Origin: CAYMYN01 sp964394665
GTDB lineage: Bacteria; Planctomycetota; UBA1135; GCA-002686595
Length of the DNA stretch: 64,000 nt
NCBI GenBank assembly: GCA_964394665.1
Contig: CAYMYN010000002.1
Span: 62,001-126,000 of the forward strand
Direction of reading: 5' to 3'
The notes under the pieces were generated by a model. That model made no database searches, was not told the origin of the DNA, and saw only the letters and a program-made list of their open reading frames with translations. Position numbers and translations under genes: made by a program. Below are positions 1-8,859 of this stretch, piece after piece (position 1 is the stretch's first letter; each line of letters opens with the position of its first letter).

Positions 1-189
1 GGACCCTCGGCGCGCGAGCTCGGGCAACTGCTGCACGAGGCGGGCGGCGTGCTGACGGCGGAGGAACGCGAACGACTGGTCGGCGACTACCTCGCCCAGC
101 GCGCCGCAGTCGGCGCTAGTTTCGAGCCAGCGCGCTTCGCGGCGGCGGTCGAGCGCGCCCTGCGCCGCGAAGGGGCCAGGCGGGGATGA
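1..189 (+). CDS. C-terminal fragment of an unidentified protein
   Basis: The window opens inside a gene. Frame 1 is open from the first base and gives 62 residues before a TGA at 187-189. The piece is rich in Arg, Ala and Glu and looks like an amphipathic helical tail (for example TAEERERLVGDYLAQR). No catalytic motif is visible, so I assign no function. Its stop lies about 100 bases before the next start, in the same direction, so it could be the upstream member of a transcription unit with the FG-GAP gene. Confidence 0.55.
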   Translation, partial: GPSARELGQLLHEAGGVLTAEERERLVGDYLAQRAAVGASFEPARFAAAVERALRREGARRG

Positions 190-286
190 CCCCTCAGCGC
201 TCGCGGCGAGGGTGTCGTTCGCGCGAATGCGGGTAGCGGGTTAGCCTGACCCGGCTCCCCGCGGCGCGAAGTCCCGAGGTTTTCGC

Positions 287-1954
287 ATGTTCATTCGCCG
301 AGTCACGATCCCCTTCCTGTTGTGGTGCGCGCTGCTGCCCCCGGCAACGGCCCAGTCCTCGCCGCTCCCCGGATGGCCGTTCGAGCTCGGAGAGACTTCC
401 GCCCTCTTCAGCCCCCCCACCTTCGGCGACGTGACGGGCGACGGCCGCGTCGAAGTGGTCTGCGTGCTCGGCAAGCCCCTCGCCATCGGGCTCGCTCAGG
501 AGGGCCTGTACGCCTTTCGCGCGGATGGCGGCGAGGTGCGCGACGGCGACCTCGATCCGACGACCCACGGCCTGCTGCGCGCGTACGACTTCTCCGGGGC
601 GCACACGCGCGGCCCGGTGACCTTGGGCGAGCTCGACGGGACGGCGGGCCTCGAGTCGCTCTTCTACAGCGGCAACGCGCTGCAGGCCGTCCGCGGCGAC
701 GGCGCGAGCCTTCCGGGCTGGCCGCTGCAGTTCTCGACGCCGGTCGACTCCTTCGCCTCGGCGCCCATCGTGGTCGCCGACGTCGACCAGGACGGCCTCG
801 AGGACGTGATCTTTACCTCGGGCTACGACACGGCCCTCGAGCGCTCGATCCTGCACGTCGTCGATCGTTTCGGCGCGCCGCTGCCGGGGTGGCCGGTGAT
901 CCTGCCGCGCGCCAGCTTCGGGATCCGCGTCTACAACATCCTCGTCGGGGACTTCTGGGGCGATGGGCGCCTGGAAGTCCTCGCCTCCTCGACGCCCGAG
1001 GTCGTCACCGCGCCGCGCGTGATCGTCGCCTTCGACCACCGCGGCGCGCAGCGTTGGAGCCATCCGTTCGCGGCCCACGATCTCGTCGCGGGCGACATCG
1101 AGGGCGACGGACGCCTGGACCTCGTGGCCCTCGAACGCCCGCAGGTCGTGGCCGGCCGGTGGGTGACGCGGCTGCTCGTGCTGCGCGCCGACGGCGTGCC
1201 GCGGGCCGAACGAACGTTCGACCTGGGCCCACGCATCCACGCCCAGTGGACCGAGACCGTGAACGGCATCCCGAACGTGCCCGTGCGGCGGGAATCCCAC
1301 GCTTGGACGGGGGCGCATCCGTACAACGAGCACTACCCCGACGTGTTGTCGTTGGGCGACGTCGACGGCGACGGCTCGCTCGAGGTCGCGTTCTCGGTGC
1401 GCTACCTCGACATGCAGGTCTACGGCGACGAGACGTTCGAGGTCCAGTACCCCACGATCCACCGCCACTTCGGCGCGACCTACGCCGTCGACCTCGCGAG
1501 CCTCACCGCCCTGCCGGCCTACCCCCTGCGCCACCCTTACGTCACAGGCAGCCTGGTCGGCCCCACGGATCGCTACGTCTCCGCCGATCGGCTGATCGAC
1601 CTCGACGGCGATGGGCGCCAGGAGCTCGTGACCTCGGAGGTCGACTTCACGCTCCCCGGCCTGAGCGAGGTGACGCTGCGCTTCTGGGACGCGCTCGGAC
1701 AGGAGCGGCTGCAACGCACGCTGCGCTCGACGACGCCCAGCAACGGCCTGGTGCTCGAGCCGGTCTTCCGCCGCACCACCTTCGGCGATGTCGATCGGGA
1801 TGGCCGCCTCGACTTCGGCCTGAACATGCGGCGCGGTGAGCTGCACCTGGAGCGGCTCGACGCCCCCGTCGCACCGACCGCGCCCAACCCCTACGGCGCC
1901 TGGCCCGTCTTCCGTCAGAACGAGCGTCGCACCGGCGTGCTGCTCGGCCGCTGA
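287..1954 (+). CDS. Secreted FG-GAP/VCBS-repeat protein
   Basis: The 555-residue product starts with a typical Sec signal peptide (basic MFIRR, hydrophobic stretch, cleavage probably near residue 22 after TA). The mature part is built from FG-GAP-type beta-propeller blades, each carrying an Asp-rich calcium-loop motif: DVTGDGRVEV near residue 49, DVDQDGLEDV near 165, DIEGDGRLDL near 270, DVDGDGSLEV near 358, DLDGDGRQEL near 438 and DVDRDGRLDF near 502. Proteins of this family are extracellular or surface beta-propellers used in adhesion or ligand binding; the ligand here cannot be inferred. The recurring LPGWP motif is common in such planctomycete proteins. It converges with the dehydrogenase gene, with only a 20-base gap. 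Confidence 0.85.
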   Translation: MFIRRVTIPFLLWCALLPPATAQSSPLPGWPFELGETSALFSPPTFGDVTGDGRVEVVCVLGKPLAIGLAQEGLYAFRADGGEVRDGDLDPTTHGLLRAYDFSGAHTRGPVTLGELDGTAGLESLFYSGNALQAVRGDGASLPGWPLQFSTPVDSFASAPIVVADVDQDGLEDVIFTSGYDTALERSILHVVDRFGAPLPGWPVILPRASFGIRVYNILVGDFWGDGRLEVLASSTPEVVTAPRVIVAFDHRGAQRWSHPFAAHDLVAGDIEGDGRLDLVALERPQVVAGRWVTRLLVLRADGVPRAERTFDLGPRIHAQWTETVNGIPNVPVRRESHAWTGAHPYNEHYPDVLSLGDVDGDGSLEVAFSVRYLDMQVYGDETFEVQYPTIHRHFGATYAVDLASLTALPAYPLRHPYVTGSLVGPTDRYVSADRLIDLDGDGRQELVTSEVDFTLPGLSEVTLRFWDALGQERLQRTLRSTTPSNGLVLEPVFRRTTFGDVDRDGRLDFGLNMRRGELHLERLDAPVAPTAPNPYGAWPVFRQNERRTGVLLGR

Positions 1955-1973
1955 AGGCCCGCGACACGCGGCC

Positions 1974-3035
1974 TCAGGTGGACTCGAGCGACGCCGTGTC
2001 GATCACGAAGCGGTACTTGACGTCCGAGCGCAGGAGCCGCTCGTAGGCCTGGTTGACCTGTTGGATGGGGATCACCTCGACGTCCGCGGTGATGCCGTGC
2101 GCGCCGCAGAAATCGAGCATCTCCTGGGTCTCGGCGATGCCGCCGATCAAGGAGCCCGAGAGGCGGCGCCGGCCCATGACCAGGCTGAAGGCGGACAGGG
2201 TCAGGGGCTTCTCCGGCAGGCAGACCAGCGAGAGCTCGCCTTCGAGCCCGAGCAGCGCGAGGTAGGCGTCGATGTCGTGGTCGACCGGGATCGTGTCGAG
2301 GATGAAGTCGAAGCTCCCCGCGTGCTCCTGCATGCGCTCGGCGTCGCGCGAGACGACGACCTCGTGGGCCCCCAGGCGCAGCGCATCCTCCTGCTTGGAG
2401 GCCGAGGTCGTGAACACGACCGTGTGGGCTCCCATGGCACGGGCGAACTTGACGCCCATGTGCCCCAGCCCGCCCAGTCCGGCGATGCCGACCTTCTTGC
2501 CCTTGCCGACGGCCGCGCGCCGCAGGGGCGAGTACGTCGTGATGCCCGCGCACAGGAGCGGCGCCGCGCCCGCGGGGTCGAGGTTCTTGGGCACGCGCAG
2601 CACGAAGTGCTCGTCGACGACGATCGCCGCCGAGTAGCCGCCGTAGGTGACCGGGGCGGTCCCGTGGCCGTCCGGCGAGTTGTAGGTGAAGGTCGAGCTC
2701 GCGCAGAAGTTCTCGAGGTTCGCCTTGCACGCGGGGCACGAGCGGTCGGAGTCGACCAGGCACCCGACCGCAACCAGGTCGCCGACGCGGTGCCCGCGCA
2801 CGGCCGAGCCGACCCGCCGGACGCGTCCCACGATCTCGTGCCCCGGCACGATCGGGTAGACGGTGGGCATCGCGGCGTTCCACTCGTCGCGCGCCAGGTG
2901 GAGGTCCGAGTGACAGATCCCGCAGAACAGGATCCCGATCTCCACGTCGCGCGCCGTCGGCTCGCGGCGCGGGATGCGGGTCGCCGCGAGGGGCGCGGTG
3001 GCGCTGGCGGCGGAAAAGGCCTTCGTGAGTTGCAT
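1974..3035 (-). CDS. Zinc-dependent NAD(P) alcohol dehydrogenase/aldehyde reductase, YahK-like
   Basis: This is a medium-chain dehydrogenase of the cinnamyl-alcohol-dehydrogenase group and closely resembles E. coli YahK, an NADP-dependent aldehyde reductase. Catalytic zinc ligands are visible in GICHSDLH and PGHEIVG. The structural-zinc cysteines lie in CPACKANLENFC and upstream. The nucleotide-binding turn is GLGGLGHMG, and the C-terminal SLIGGIAETQEMLDF segment is typical of the group. I chose the ATG at 3035 (353 aa) over the first ATG at 3083 because it matches YahK's N-terminus and has an AGGAA-type ribosome site. It is expected to be cytoplasmic and to reduce aldehydes; the in vivo substrate is not predictable. 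It appears monocistronic. Confidence 0.9.
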   Translation of the reverse strand: MQLTKAFSAASATAPLAATRIPRREPTARDVEIGILFCGICHSDLHLARDEWNAAMPTVYPIVPGHEIVGRVRRVGSAVRGHRVGDLVAVGCLVDSDRSCPACKANLENFCASSTFTYNSPDGHGTAPVTYGGYSAAIVVDEHFVLRVPKNLDPAGAAPLLCAGITTYSPLRRAAVGKGKKVGIAGLGGLGHMGVKFARAMGAHTVVFTTSASKQEDALRLGAHEVVVSRDAERMQEHAGSFDFILDTIPVDHDIDAYLALLGLEGELSLVCLPEKPLTLSAFSLVMGRRRLSGSLIGGIAETQEMLDFCGAHGITADVEVIPIQQVNQAYERLLRSDVKYRFVIDTASLEST

Positions 3036-3263
3036 GCTGCGGTGTTCCTGGGCGCGTTCGCGCGGGCGACGGGTCGCGGGCATCGGCCCGGTTCGGAGAT
3101 CGAGCCGGCCTCACCTCGAGCGACCCATTGGAAGTGACCGCCCGCGCGCAGTCCACCCCGGCCGCCGTCGTTCGGAGGGCTCTTGGGTGTCGCGCTCGCC
3201 CGCTCGCACGGGAACCGAGTTCTTGGCGCCGTCTCCAGCCCGGTGCGACTCCGCCGAGGGTGT

Positions 3264-5255
3264 TCAGTCCCTCGCAAGCCGGGGAGCCAAGGAGGGCTGC
3301 TCGGGCGGCAGGGTGTAGCGCTGGTTCAAGTAGGCCCAGCCCGGCCAGAGCGCGTGTGCCAGCGCCGTGGCGGCCAGCTCGGGATCGAGGGGCTCCGGCT
3401 CGAGCGGACCCCCGGTGCAGCGGTACTGGAGCGGAGGTCGGCCGGGGCTGTGCACGACGAGGTGCTCGCCGAGCCAGTAGCCGTGGTGGTTGTCGTACTG
3501 CAGCAGCGCGCGTCCGGGGTCGTCCGCCGGGAGCGACGTGAGGTCGCGACCGATCATGGGGTGGACCGCATCGATGCCCAACAGGGAGAGGAGGGTGGGC
3601 GCCAGGTCGATCTGGCTCGCGAGACGCGGATCCGAGCGCGGCGCGACATCGGCGCCGAGGATCACTCCCGGGATGTGGAAGTGCTCCACCGGCACCAGCT
3701 CGTGACCGTAGACCCGCGAGTCGTGGTCCGCCACGACCAGGAAGAGCGTGTCCGCCCAGTAGGGGGCGCCGCGGGCCTTGCGGAAGAAGTCGCCCAGGGC
3801 CCAGTCGGCATACTGCACGGAGTTGTTGCGCGTGGCGAGGGGCTCCTCGTACGGGGTGACGCGCCCGCGGGGGAACTCCCATGGGCTGTGGTTCGAGACG
3901 CTGAAGGCGAGCACGAAGGCAGGCCCCTCGCTCGCGAGGAGTTCCTGGTGGACGCGCTCGAGCAGGTCCTCGTCGCTGACGCCCCAGGAACCCTCGAACA
4001 CGGGGTCCTCGTAATCACCCCCATCGATGGCCGCGTGGAAGCCGTTGGCGAGGAAGAACCCCTGCATGTTGTCGAAGTGCCCCTCGCCTCCGTAGACGAA
4101 CGTAGCGCGGTAGCCCCGCCGGCGGAGGAGAGCCGCGAGCGTGAAGAAGCCGCCCTGGGCGCGCGGAAGGTCCAGCACGGCGCGGGCGGGCGAGGGTGGG
4201 AAGCCCGAGACGATGGCCTCGAGGCCGCGCGCCGAGCGAGTTCCTGTCGCGTACAGCCTCTCGAACCACCAACCCTCGCGGGACAGGGCATCCAGGTTCG
4301 GTGTGAGGTCGAGGCCGCCGAGCGCACCGACGTACCGCGCGCCCAGGCTCTCCTCCACGATCACGACCAGGTTCTTGGGCCGGCCCGCACGAATCGGGAC
4401 GGCCTGGGAGTGGAGGGCGGGGTTCGAGGGGTCGACGGGCGAGTGGCTCCTCCCCGCGGCCTCGCGCACGCGTCGCAATGTTTCGGCCTCGGGCATTCGG
4501 CCGTAGAGCGCCTCGGTATCGACCTCCTTGCGCAGCCGGTAGACCTCGTAGCCGACGTTGTAGAGCGAGTTGAGGGCGAGCGCGTTGACCAGGGGATCGT
4601 CGCTGAAGGCGACGGATGCCGGGTTGATCGGCCTGTGCTGCAGGCCGGATCGGGCGCCCAGGATCGCGCACGCGACGCCGAGCGTGCTGAGCATCGGTCG
4701 CTTCCAGGCCGCCAGGCGGACCTCCTGGCCGGGCCGCAGGGTTCTCCATCCTCCCCAAGCGAAGGCTGCGACCAGGACCAACGCGATGAGCAGTCCCGCG
4801 CGGTGCTCGGCCCAGATCGTGGCGCCGACCTCGCGTGGCGAGTCGAGGTATTCGACGAACAACCGATTCGGGCGCAGCCCGAACTCGCCGACGAAGGAGG
4901 GCGTCGCCAGCTCCACGAAGACGATCGCTGCCAGGGACGTGACCAACAGGATCGACTGCGCCGTCCTATAGGCGCGCGCCACCGGGGAGGAGCCCACGGC
5001 CCATGGAGCCAACGCGACCCATGCGGCGGTGAGGATCGAGAGCAGGGCGACGTCGATGCGCAGCCCGCCCCACACGAGCGCCGCAAGGCCGCCTTGGGCG
5101 CTGACCCGTTCCCACTGCCACGCGATCAGCCCGAGACGGCTCACGCTCAGCACGAGCAGCCCGAGCACGAGGAAGACCAAGATCGGCTTCCAAGGATGGC
5201 GGCGCGCACGGTCGAGGAGTGGAGAGCGCGAGCCGTGCTTCGGCGTGATCGTCAT
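3264..5255 (-). CDS. LtaS-like membrane sulfatase/phosphoglycerol transferase family protein
   Basis: The product is about 663 residues when started at the ATG at 5255, which has AAGGA placed five bases upstream. A longer reading from 5273 is possible. The N-terminal 250 residues hold about five hydrophobic helices. The extracytoplasmic half is an alkaline-phosphatase-superfamily sulfatase domain: it opens at LVVIVEESLGARYVG, has the presumed nucleophile threonine in ATGTRSARGLEAI, and metal-binding residues in VVADHDSR and VEHFHIPGV. This arrangement is that of LtaS/OpgB-type enzymes, which move phosphoglycerol or phosphoethanolamine groups onto glycans or lipids. In a diderm, a periplasmic-glycan or lipid-headgroup transferase is more likely than teichoic-acid synthesis. 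The substrate is unknown. Confidence 0.85.
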   Translation of the reverse strand: MTITPKHGSRSPLLDRARRHPWKPILVFLVLGLLVLSVSRLGLIAWQWERVSAQGGLAALVWGGLRIDVALLSILTAAWVALAPWAVGSSPVARAYRTAQSILLVTSLAAIVFVELATPSFVGEFGLRPNRLFVEYLDSPREVGATIWAEHRAGLLIALVLVAAFAWGGWRTLRPGQEVRLAAWKRPMLSTLGVACAILGARSGLQHRPINPASVAFSDDPLVNALALNSLYNVGYEVYRLRKEVDTEALYGRMPEAETLRRVREAAGRSHSPVDPSNPALHSQAVPIRAGRPKNLVVIVEESLGARYVGALGGLDLTPNLDALSREGWWFERLYATGTRSARGLEAIVSGFPPSPARAVLDLPRAQGGFFTLAALLRRRGYRATFVYGGEGHFDNMQGFFLANGFHAAIDGGDYEDPVFEGSWGVSDEDLLERVHQELLASEGPAFVLAFSVSNHSPWEFPRGRVTPYEEPLATRNNSVQYADWALGDFFRKARGAPYWADTLFLVVADHDSRVYGHELVPVEHFHIPGVILGADVAPRSDPRLASQIDLAPTLLSLLGIDAVHPMIGRDLTSLPADDPGRALLQYDNHHGYWLGEHLVVHSPGRPPLQYRCTGGPLEPEPLDPELAATALAHALWPGWAYLNQRYTLPPEQPSLAPRLARD

Positions 5256-5605
5256 GTCCTTCCTTGGCGCCATCAGCGCGGTGCGAGCAGGTCGAGCTGG
5301 GCTCCAGACGACGTCTACCCAGGAAGGGATGCCCGTCAGGCTGCTCCGTCGACGCGGGTTCCGGGCCGGATCTCGGGGGGAACCTAGCCGGCCCCGTCGC
5401 GCCCCGTGCTTACAGGCGTGCAATCCCTCCGGCATCCACCCGCCAAGTGCGCGACACGGCTCCGCAGGGCCCCGATGGGGGGATTCCGGCGGTCGCAGCC
5501 GGGATTCGCTGGACAGGATCGGTGGATCTGGTTGGGGTGGGGGCAGGGAGGGGCACAGCCGGCCTTCGCTCCCGACCCAGGTCCCAAGCCGATCGGAGGT
5601 GTCCC
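5256..5605. other. Divergent intergenic region, 350 bases
   Basis: This spacer lies between the divergent sulfatase and beta-helix genes and must contain both promoters. I see no convincing -35/-10 pair on either strand. A G-quadruplex-type run sits at 5534-5553, and a strong ribosome site (GGAGGT at 5595-5600) precedes the beta-helix gene. Long open frames run through the area but have no coding features. Confidence 0.5.
5534..5553 (+). other. G-quadruplex motif with 1-, 2- and 1-base loops
   Basis: Four runs of G (lengths 4, 5, 3 and 4) are separated by single T, CA and single A, giving a very compact quadruplex motif on the coding strand about 50 bases ahead of the GTG start of the beta-helix gene. 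In a GC-rich genome chance occurrence is possible. Its position in the presumed leader makes a regulatory effect conceivable. Confidence 0.4.
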
Positions 5606-8296
5606 GTGGGGTACAAGCTGAGCTCCGTCCTGTTCGCCGCGCTGATTCTCGCCGGGCCTTCCCGAGCCGATCTCCTGCGCGTCTCCTCCAGCGGTTCGGT
5701 GGAGTTCACCCACATCCAAACCGCGATCCTCGCCGCCGCCGAGGGCGACGTGATCGTGGTTGGGAACGGGACCTACCCCGGGTTCGTGATCGACGGCAAG
5801 GGCGTCTCGGTAGTCGCCATGCAGGGGCACCAGGCCCTCATCGAGGGCCCGGTGCGCGTGCGCAACGTGCCCGCGGGGAGCACGGTGCTCCTCTCCGGGC
5901 TTCAAATGGCCGCGACCTACGCCCTACCGACCGATGCCTCGCCGCCGCCGGTGCTCGAGCTCGCGACGAACGCCGGCAGCATCCGCGTTCAAGGCTGCCT
6001 GATCGGCCACGTCGTCGTGCCGCCATCCTGCAGTCGAATCTGGGGCGTGACCGCTGCGCACCTCATCGACAGTCCGGACGTGTCGTTCGTCGATTGCGAG
6101 CTGGCGGGCTCCGACGGCACCACCAACCACTGGTCGCTCTACTTCTGCGATGGCATGCCGGGGGGCCACGGGCTGCTCATGGAGCAAGGCTCTCGCGCGG
6201 CGCTCGAGAACACCCTCGTCAACGGTGGGCGGGGCGGCGACGGTGGCGTCTTCGGCGGCGACGGTGGGAGCGGAGCCCGGGTGCTCGATTCCTGGCTCTT
6301 CGCCAGGAACTCCGTCTTCCAGGGAGGCCGCGGCGGGACCGCCCAGGACACCTTCGCCTATCAGGACGGGCACGGGGGTCACGGCGTGTTCTCGAGCGCG
6401 CTCTCGCACTTGGTCCACGTCGACTGCAGCTTCGCCGGGAGCATGGCGGGTTGGGGCGTCGGGAATGGGCTGCCGGGTCAACCCCTCGCCGGACCCGGCA
6501 CGACCGAGGCCCTTCCCGGACCGATCCCCGTCCTGCTCGCGCCGCGGATGGCCGTGGCCGGCGCCACGGCCAGCCTGGTGATGGGCAACGTGGTCGGCGA
6601 CGAGGTGCGCGTCGCGCGCCGGCCGCGGAGTGACTTCCGGTACTGGCCGCTCGCGGGGGGAGTGTGGCTCCTGCCCTTCCCCTCGCCGCTGGCTCTGATT
6701 CCCGATGCGATCGTGCCTCCCCAAGGCACGGCGTTCCTCGACCTGGCGCTGCCGTCGGTCACTTCGCGGGCGGCCCTGTTGCACCTGCAGACCCACCACA
6801 CGCCGCTCGCGGGTCCCCCGAGGGTGAGCCCGGGGCGGGTCGTGGTGTTGATCGACCCCACTCCCGTTCCCGGCCAGGATTGCAACGGCAACGGGGTGCT
6901 CGACCTGGTGGATCTCCTCTTGGGCAACGGGCAGGACTTCGACGGCAACCTGCTCCTCGACTCGTGCCTGGGTCCGGGACCTTGGTACGTCGACGCCGGC
7001 GCCGCCCCGGGCGGGAACGGCAGCGCCGCGGCGCCCTACCAGACTTTGGCCGAGGCCTTCCAAGTGGCCGCGGATGGCTCGACGATCCTCGTCCTTCCGG
7101 GGCTCTACACCGGCGCGGCGAACCGCGATCTGGATCTCACCGGACGCGCCCTGACCGTGCGCGGGCTGGGACCCGCGGGGAGCGTGGTGATCGACGCCGA
7201 GCACGCCGAACGTCTCCTCCTGTCCACCATGCAGGTGCAGGGGACGGTGCGCCTCGAGAACCTGACCGTGCGGCGCGCGCGGGCCGCGCAGTTCTCGTTA
7301 CCCGCGGGCCAGGGCGGCGCGCTGATGCTCGACCCGGCTCCCGCGCGGCTCCAACTCGTCGGCTGCCGCTTCGAGGAGTGCAGCGCCACCGGCCAAGGCG
7401 GCGCCCTGCGCATGGTGGGTGGCTCGCTAGAGATCACCGACACCGTGTTCGACGCGTGCACGGCCTCCCTGGGGGGTGCGATCTCGATCTCGAACGCCCA
7501 GGTGGAGATCCGCCGGAGCCTGTTCCACCGCAACCTCGCGGCGGACGGAGCAGCGATCCTGGGCACGGGCCTGACCCGGAGCTGGTTCCACGGGGTGCGC
7601 TGGCTCGACAACGCGGCAAGCACGGGATCGGTGCTGCGCCTGTCCGACGGTTCCCAGGGGGTGCTGCTGCAGGATTGCGTCGTGGCTGGCAACAGCGCCG
7701 CGCAGGCGACCGTGCGCATCCACAACGGCGCCTGTGGGCCGCACGACGTGCGCCTGAGCGGACTGACGGTGTTCGGCAACGGCGGGCCGGCCGGGACGCG
7801 GGCGATCCTGCTCGAAGGCCGGCTCAGCGCGCACCTGCGGAACTCGATCCTCTGGGGCCACGCCAACGGTGGATTGGGAGCGGTGCGCCTCGCGACGGCC
7901 GCGGGCTGCGCCCAAGGGCCGCTGCTGACGGTGGCCTACAGCAACCTCGAGTCGGGACTGTCGGCCTTCGAGGCCCCGCTCGGTTGGATCGACCCCGGCT
8001 CGCAGATCCTCGATCTGCACCCGGCCTTCGAGAACCCGAACGGAGCGGACGGGAACCCGGCGACCTGGCTCGACAACGACCTCTCCCTGTCCCTGGCCTC
8101 ACCCTCCATCGACGCCGGCTCGACCACGGCGCTCCTGCCCGACGTGCTGGACCTCGACGGCGACCTCGACGCGTCCGAGCCCGTGCCCCACGACTCGCTC
8201 GGCAATCCGCGGGTCGTCGACGTCCCCTCGGTCCCCGACACCGGCGAAGGCGGCCCCCCGACGGTCGACATGGGCGCCTTCGAGCGCCAGCGCTAG
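5606..8296 (+). CDS. Secreted right-handed beta-helix protein with dockerin-like linker
   Basis: The start is a GTG at 5606 set five bases after a perfect GGAGGT; the open frame upstream is not coding-like. The 896-residue product begins with a signal peptide (KLSSVLFAALILAGPSRA). Residues about 20-260 and about 460-860 are two parallel beta-helix (pectate-lyase-like) regions. Both contain the usual opening of such folds: FTHIQTAILAAAEGDVIVV, and PYQTLAEAFQVAADGSTILV after WYVDAGA. They are joined near residues 428-450 by DCNGNGVLDL and DFDGN loops, which resemble dockerin or calcium-binding repeats common in planctomycete exoproteins. The end has the MGAFERQ motif frequent in this family. 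Such proteins are cell-surface or secreted; enzymatic activity is not evident. Confidence 0.85.
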   Translation: MGYKLSSVLFAALILAGPSRADLLRVSSSGSVEFTHIQTAILAAAEGDVIVVGNGTYPGFVIDGKGVSVVAMQGHQALIEGPVRVRNVPAGSTVLLSGLQMAATYALPTDASPPPVLELATNAGSIRVQGCLIGHVVVPPSCSRIWGVTAAHLIDSPDVSFVDCELAGSDGTTNHWSLYFCDGMPGGHGLLMEQGSRAALENTLVNGGRGGDGGVFGGDGGSGARVLDSWLFARNSVFQGGRGGTAQDTFAYQDGHGGHGVFSSALSHLVHVDCSFAGSMAGWGVGNGLPGQPLAGPGTTEALPGPIPVLLAPRMAVAGATASLVMGNVVGDEVRVARRPRSDFRYWPLAGGVWLLPFPSPLALIPDAIVPPQGTAFLDLALPSVTSRAALLHLQTHHTPLAGPPRVSPGRVVVLIDPTPVPGQDCNGNGVLDLVDLLLGNGQDFDGNLLLDSCLGPGPWYVDAGAAPGGNGSAAAPYQTLAEAFQVAADGSTILVLPGLYTGAANRDLDLTGRALTVRGLGPAGSVVIDAEHAERLLLSTMQVQGTVRLENLTVRRARAAQFSLPAGQGGALMLDPAPARLQLVGCRFEECSATGQGGALRMVGGSLEITDTVFDACTASLGGAISISNAQVEIRRSLFHRNLAADGAAILGTGLTRSWFHGVRWLDNAASTGSVLRLSDGSQGVLLQDCVVAGNSAAQATVRIHNGACGPHDVRLSGLTVFGNGGPAGTRAILLEGRLSAHLRNSILWGHANGGLGAVRLATAAGCAQGPLLTVAYSNLESGLSAFEAPLGWIDPGSQILDLHPAFENPNGADGNPATWLDNDLSLSLASPSIDAGSTTALLPDVLDLDGDLDASEPVPHDSLGNPRVVDVPSVPDTGEGGPPTVDMGAFERQR

Positions 8297-8377
8297 CGCT
8301 CCCTCGGGGTCGGGGCCCGACGCCGCGCGGTAGGGGCGGGCGGCGAGTGGATTTTGACTGGGGGCCTCTCGCGCCCT

Positions 8378-8401
8378 GGTGTTCTAGTCCACTATAACAC
8401 C
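8378..8401. promoter_or_regulatory. Operator palindrome for the YtrA-type regulator
   Basis: Two 11-base arms, GGTGTTCTAGT and ACTATAACACC, are inverted repeats with a single mismatch around a CC centre. The site lies 45 bases ahead of the regulator's ATG. The right arm contains TATAAC, which could serve as a -10 element, so binding would cover the promoter. YtrA-type GntR repressors characteristically autoregulate through such palindromes. Confidence 0.7.
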
Positions 8402-8445
8402 ACATCGGCACGGAGCCGGGCCCCTGGGCCGGCCGCCGATCGAGC

Positions 8446-8859
8446 ATGGCCCCCCCCCTCCACATCCACGTCGTCCCCGGGGACGAGGCCCCCCTCTACC
8501 GGCAGTTGGTCCGGCAGATTGCCGAGGGCATCTCCATGGGCTCCCTGGAGCCCGGCGAGCGCCTGCCCTCCCTGCGGGAGCTGGCCGAGCGCCTCGTCGT
8601 CGCGCCCCTGACCGTGAAGAAGGCCTACGACGAGCTCGAAGCTCGGGGCCTGATCGAGAGTCGGCGCGGTCAGGGGACCTTCGTGCGCGCCGGCGCGCGG
8701 CGGAAGAGGGCCCCCGACGCGGAGCGTGTGCGGCCGCTCGTTCGGCGCTTGCTGCTCGAGGCGGATCTGGGCGGTGTGGGGCAACAGGAGCTCCTGCACC
8801 TGATCGCGGAGGAGCGTTCGAGCCTGCTGGCCGAACGCGAAGAACGGAGACCGACCTGA
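8446..8859 (+). CDS. GntR-family transcriptional regulator, YtrA subfamily
   Basis: The 137-residue protein has an N-terminal winged-helix GntR domain: PLYRQLVRQIAEGI, then GERLPSLRELAERL, VAPLTVKKAYDELE and GLIESRRGQGTFV. A short C-terminal helical tail follows instead of a large effector domain. That size and layout define the YtrA subfamily, whose members repress an adjacent ABC transporter operon. The stop codon overlaps the ATG of the ATPase gene by one base. The near-perfect palindrome just upstream is the likely operator. The inducing signal is unknown; relatives respond to cell-envelope-active compounds. Confidence 0.9.
   Translation: MAPPLHIHVVPGDEAPLYRQLVRQIAEGISMGSLEPGERLPSLRELAERLVVAPLTVKKAYDELEARGLIESRRGQGTFVRAGARRKRAPDAERVRPLVRRLLLEADLGGVGQQELLHLIAEERSSLLAEREERRPT

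Noticed and set aside
1836..3137. Long plus-strand open frame opposite the alcohol dehydrogenase
   Set aside because: It lacks any domain and has the Arg/Val/Asp/Gln-rich composition expected of an antisense frame in GC-rich DNA; the minus strand encodes a clear YahK-like enzyme.
8354..8398. TTGACT at 8354 with TATAAC at 8393 as a promoter
   Set aside because: The spacing is 33 bases, far too long for a sigma-70 promoter; only the TATAAC within the operator is kept as a possible -10.
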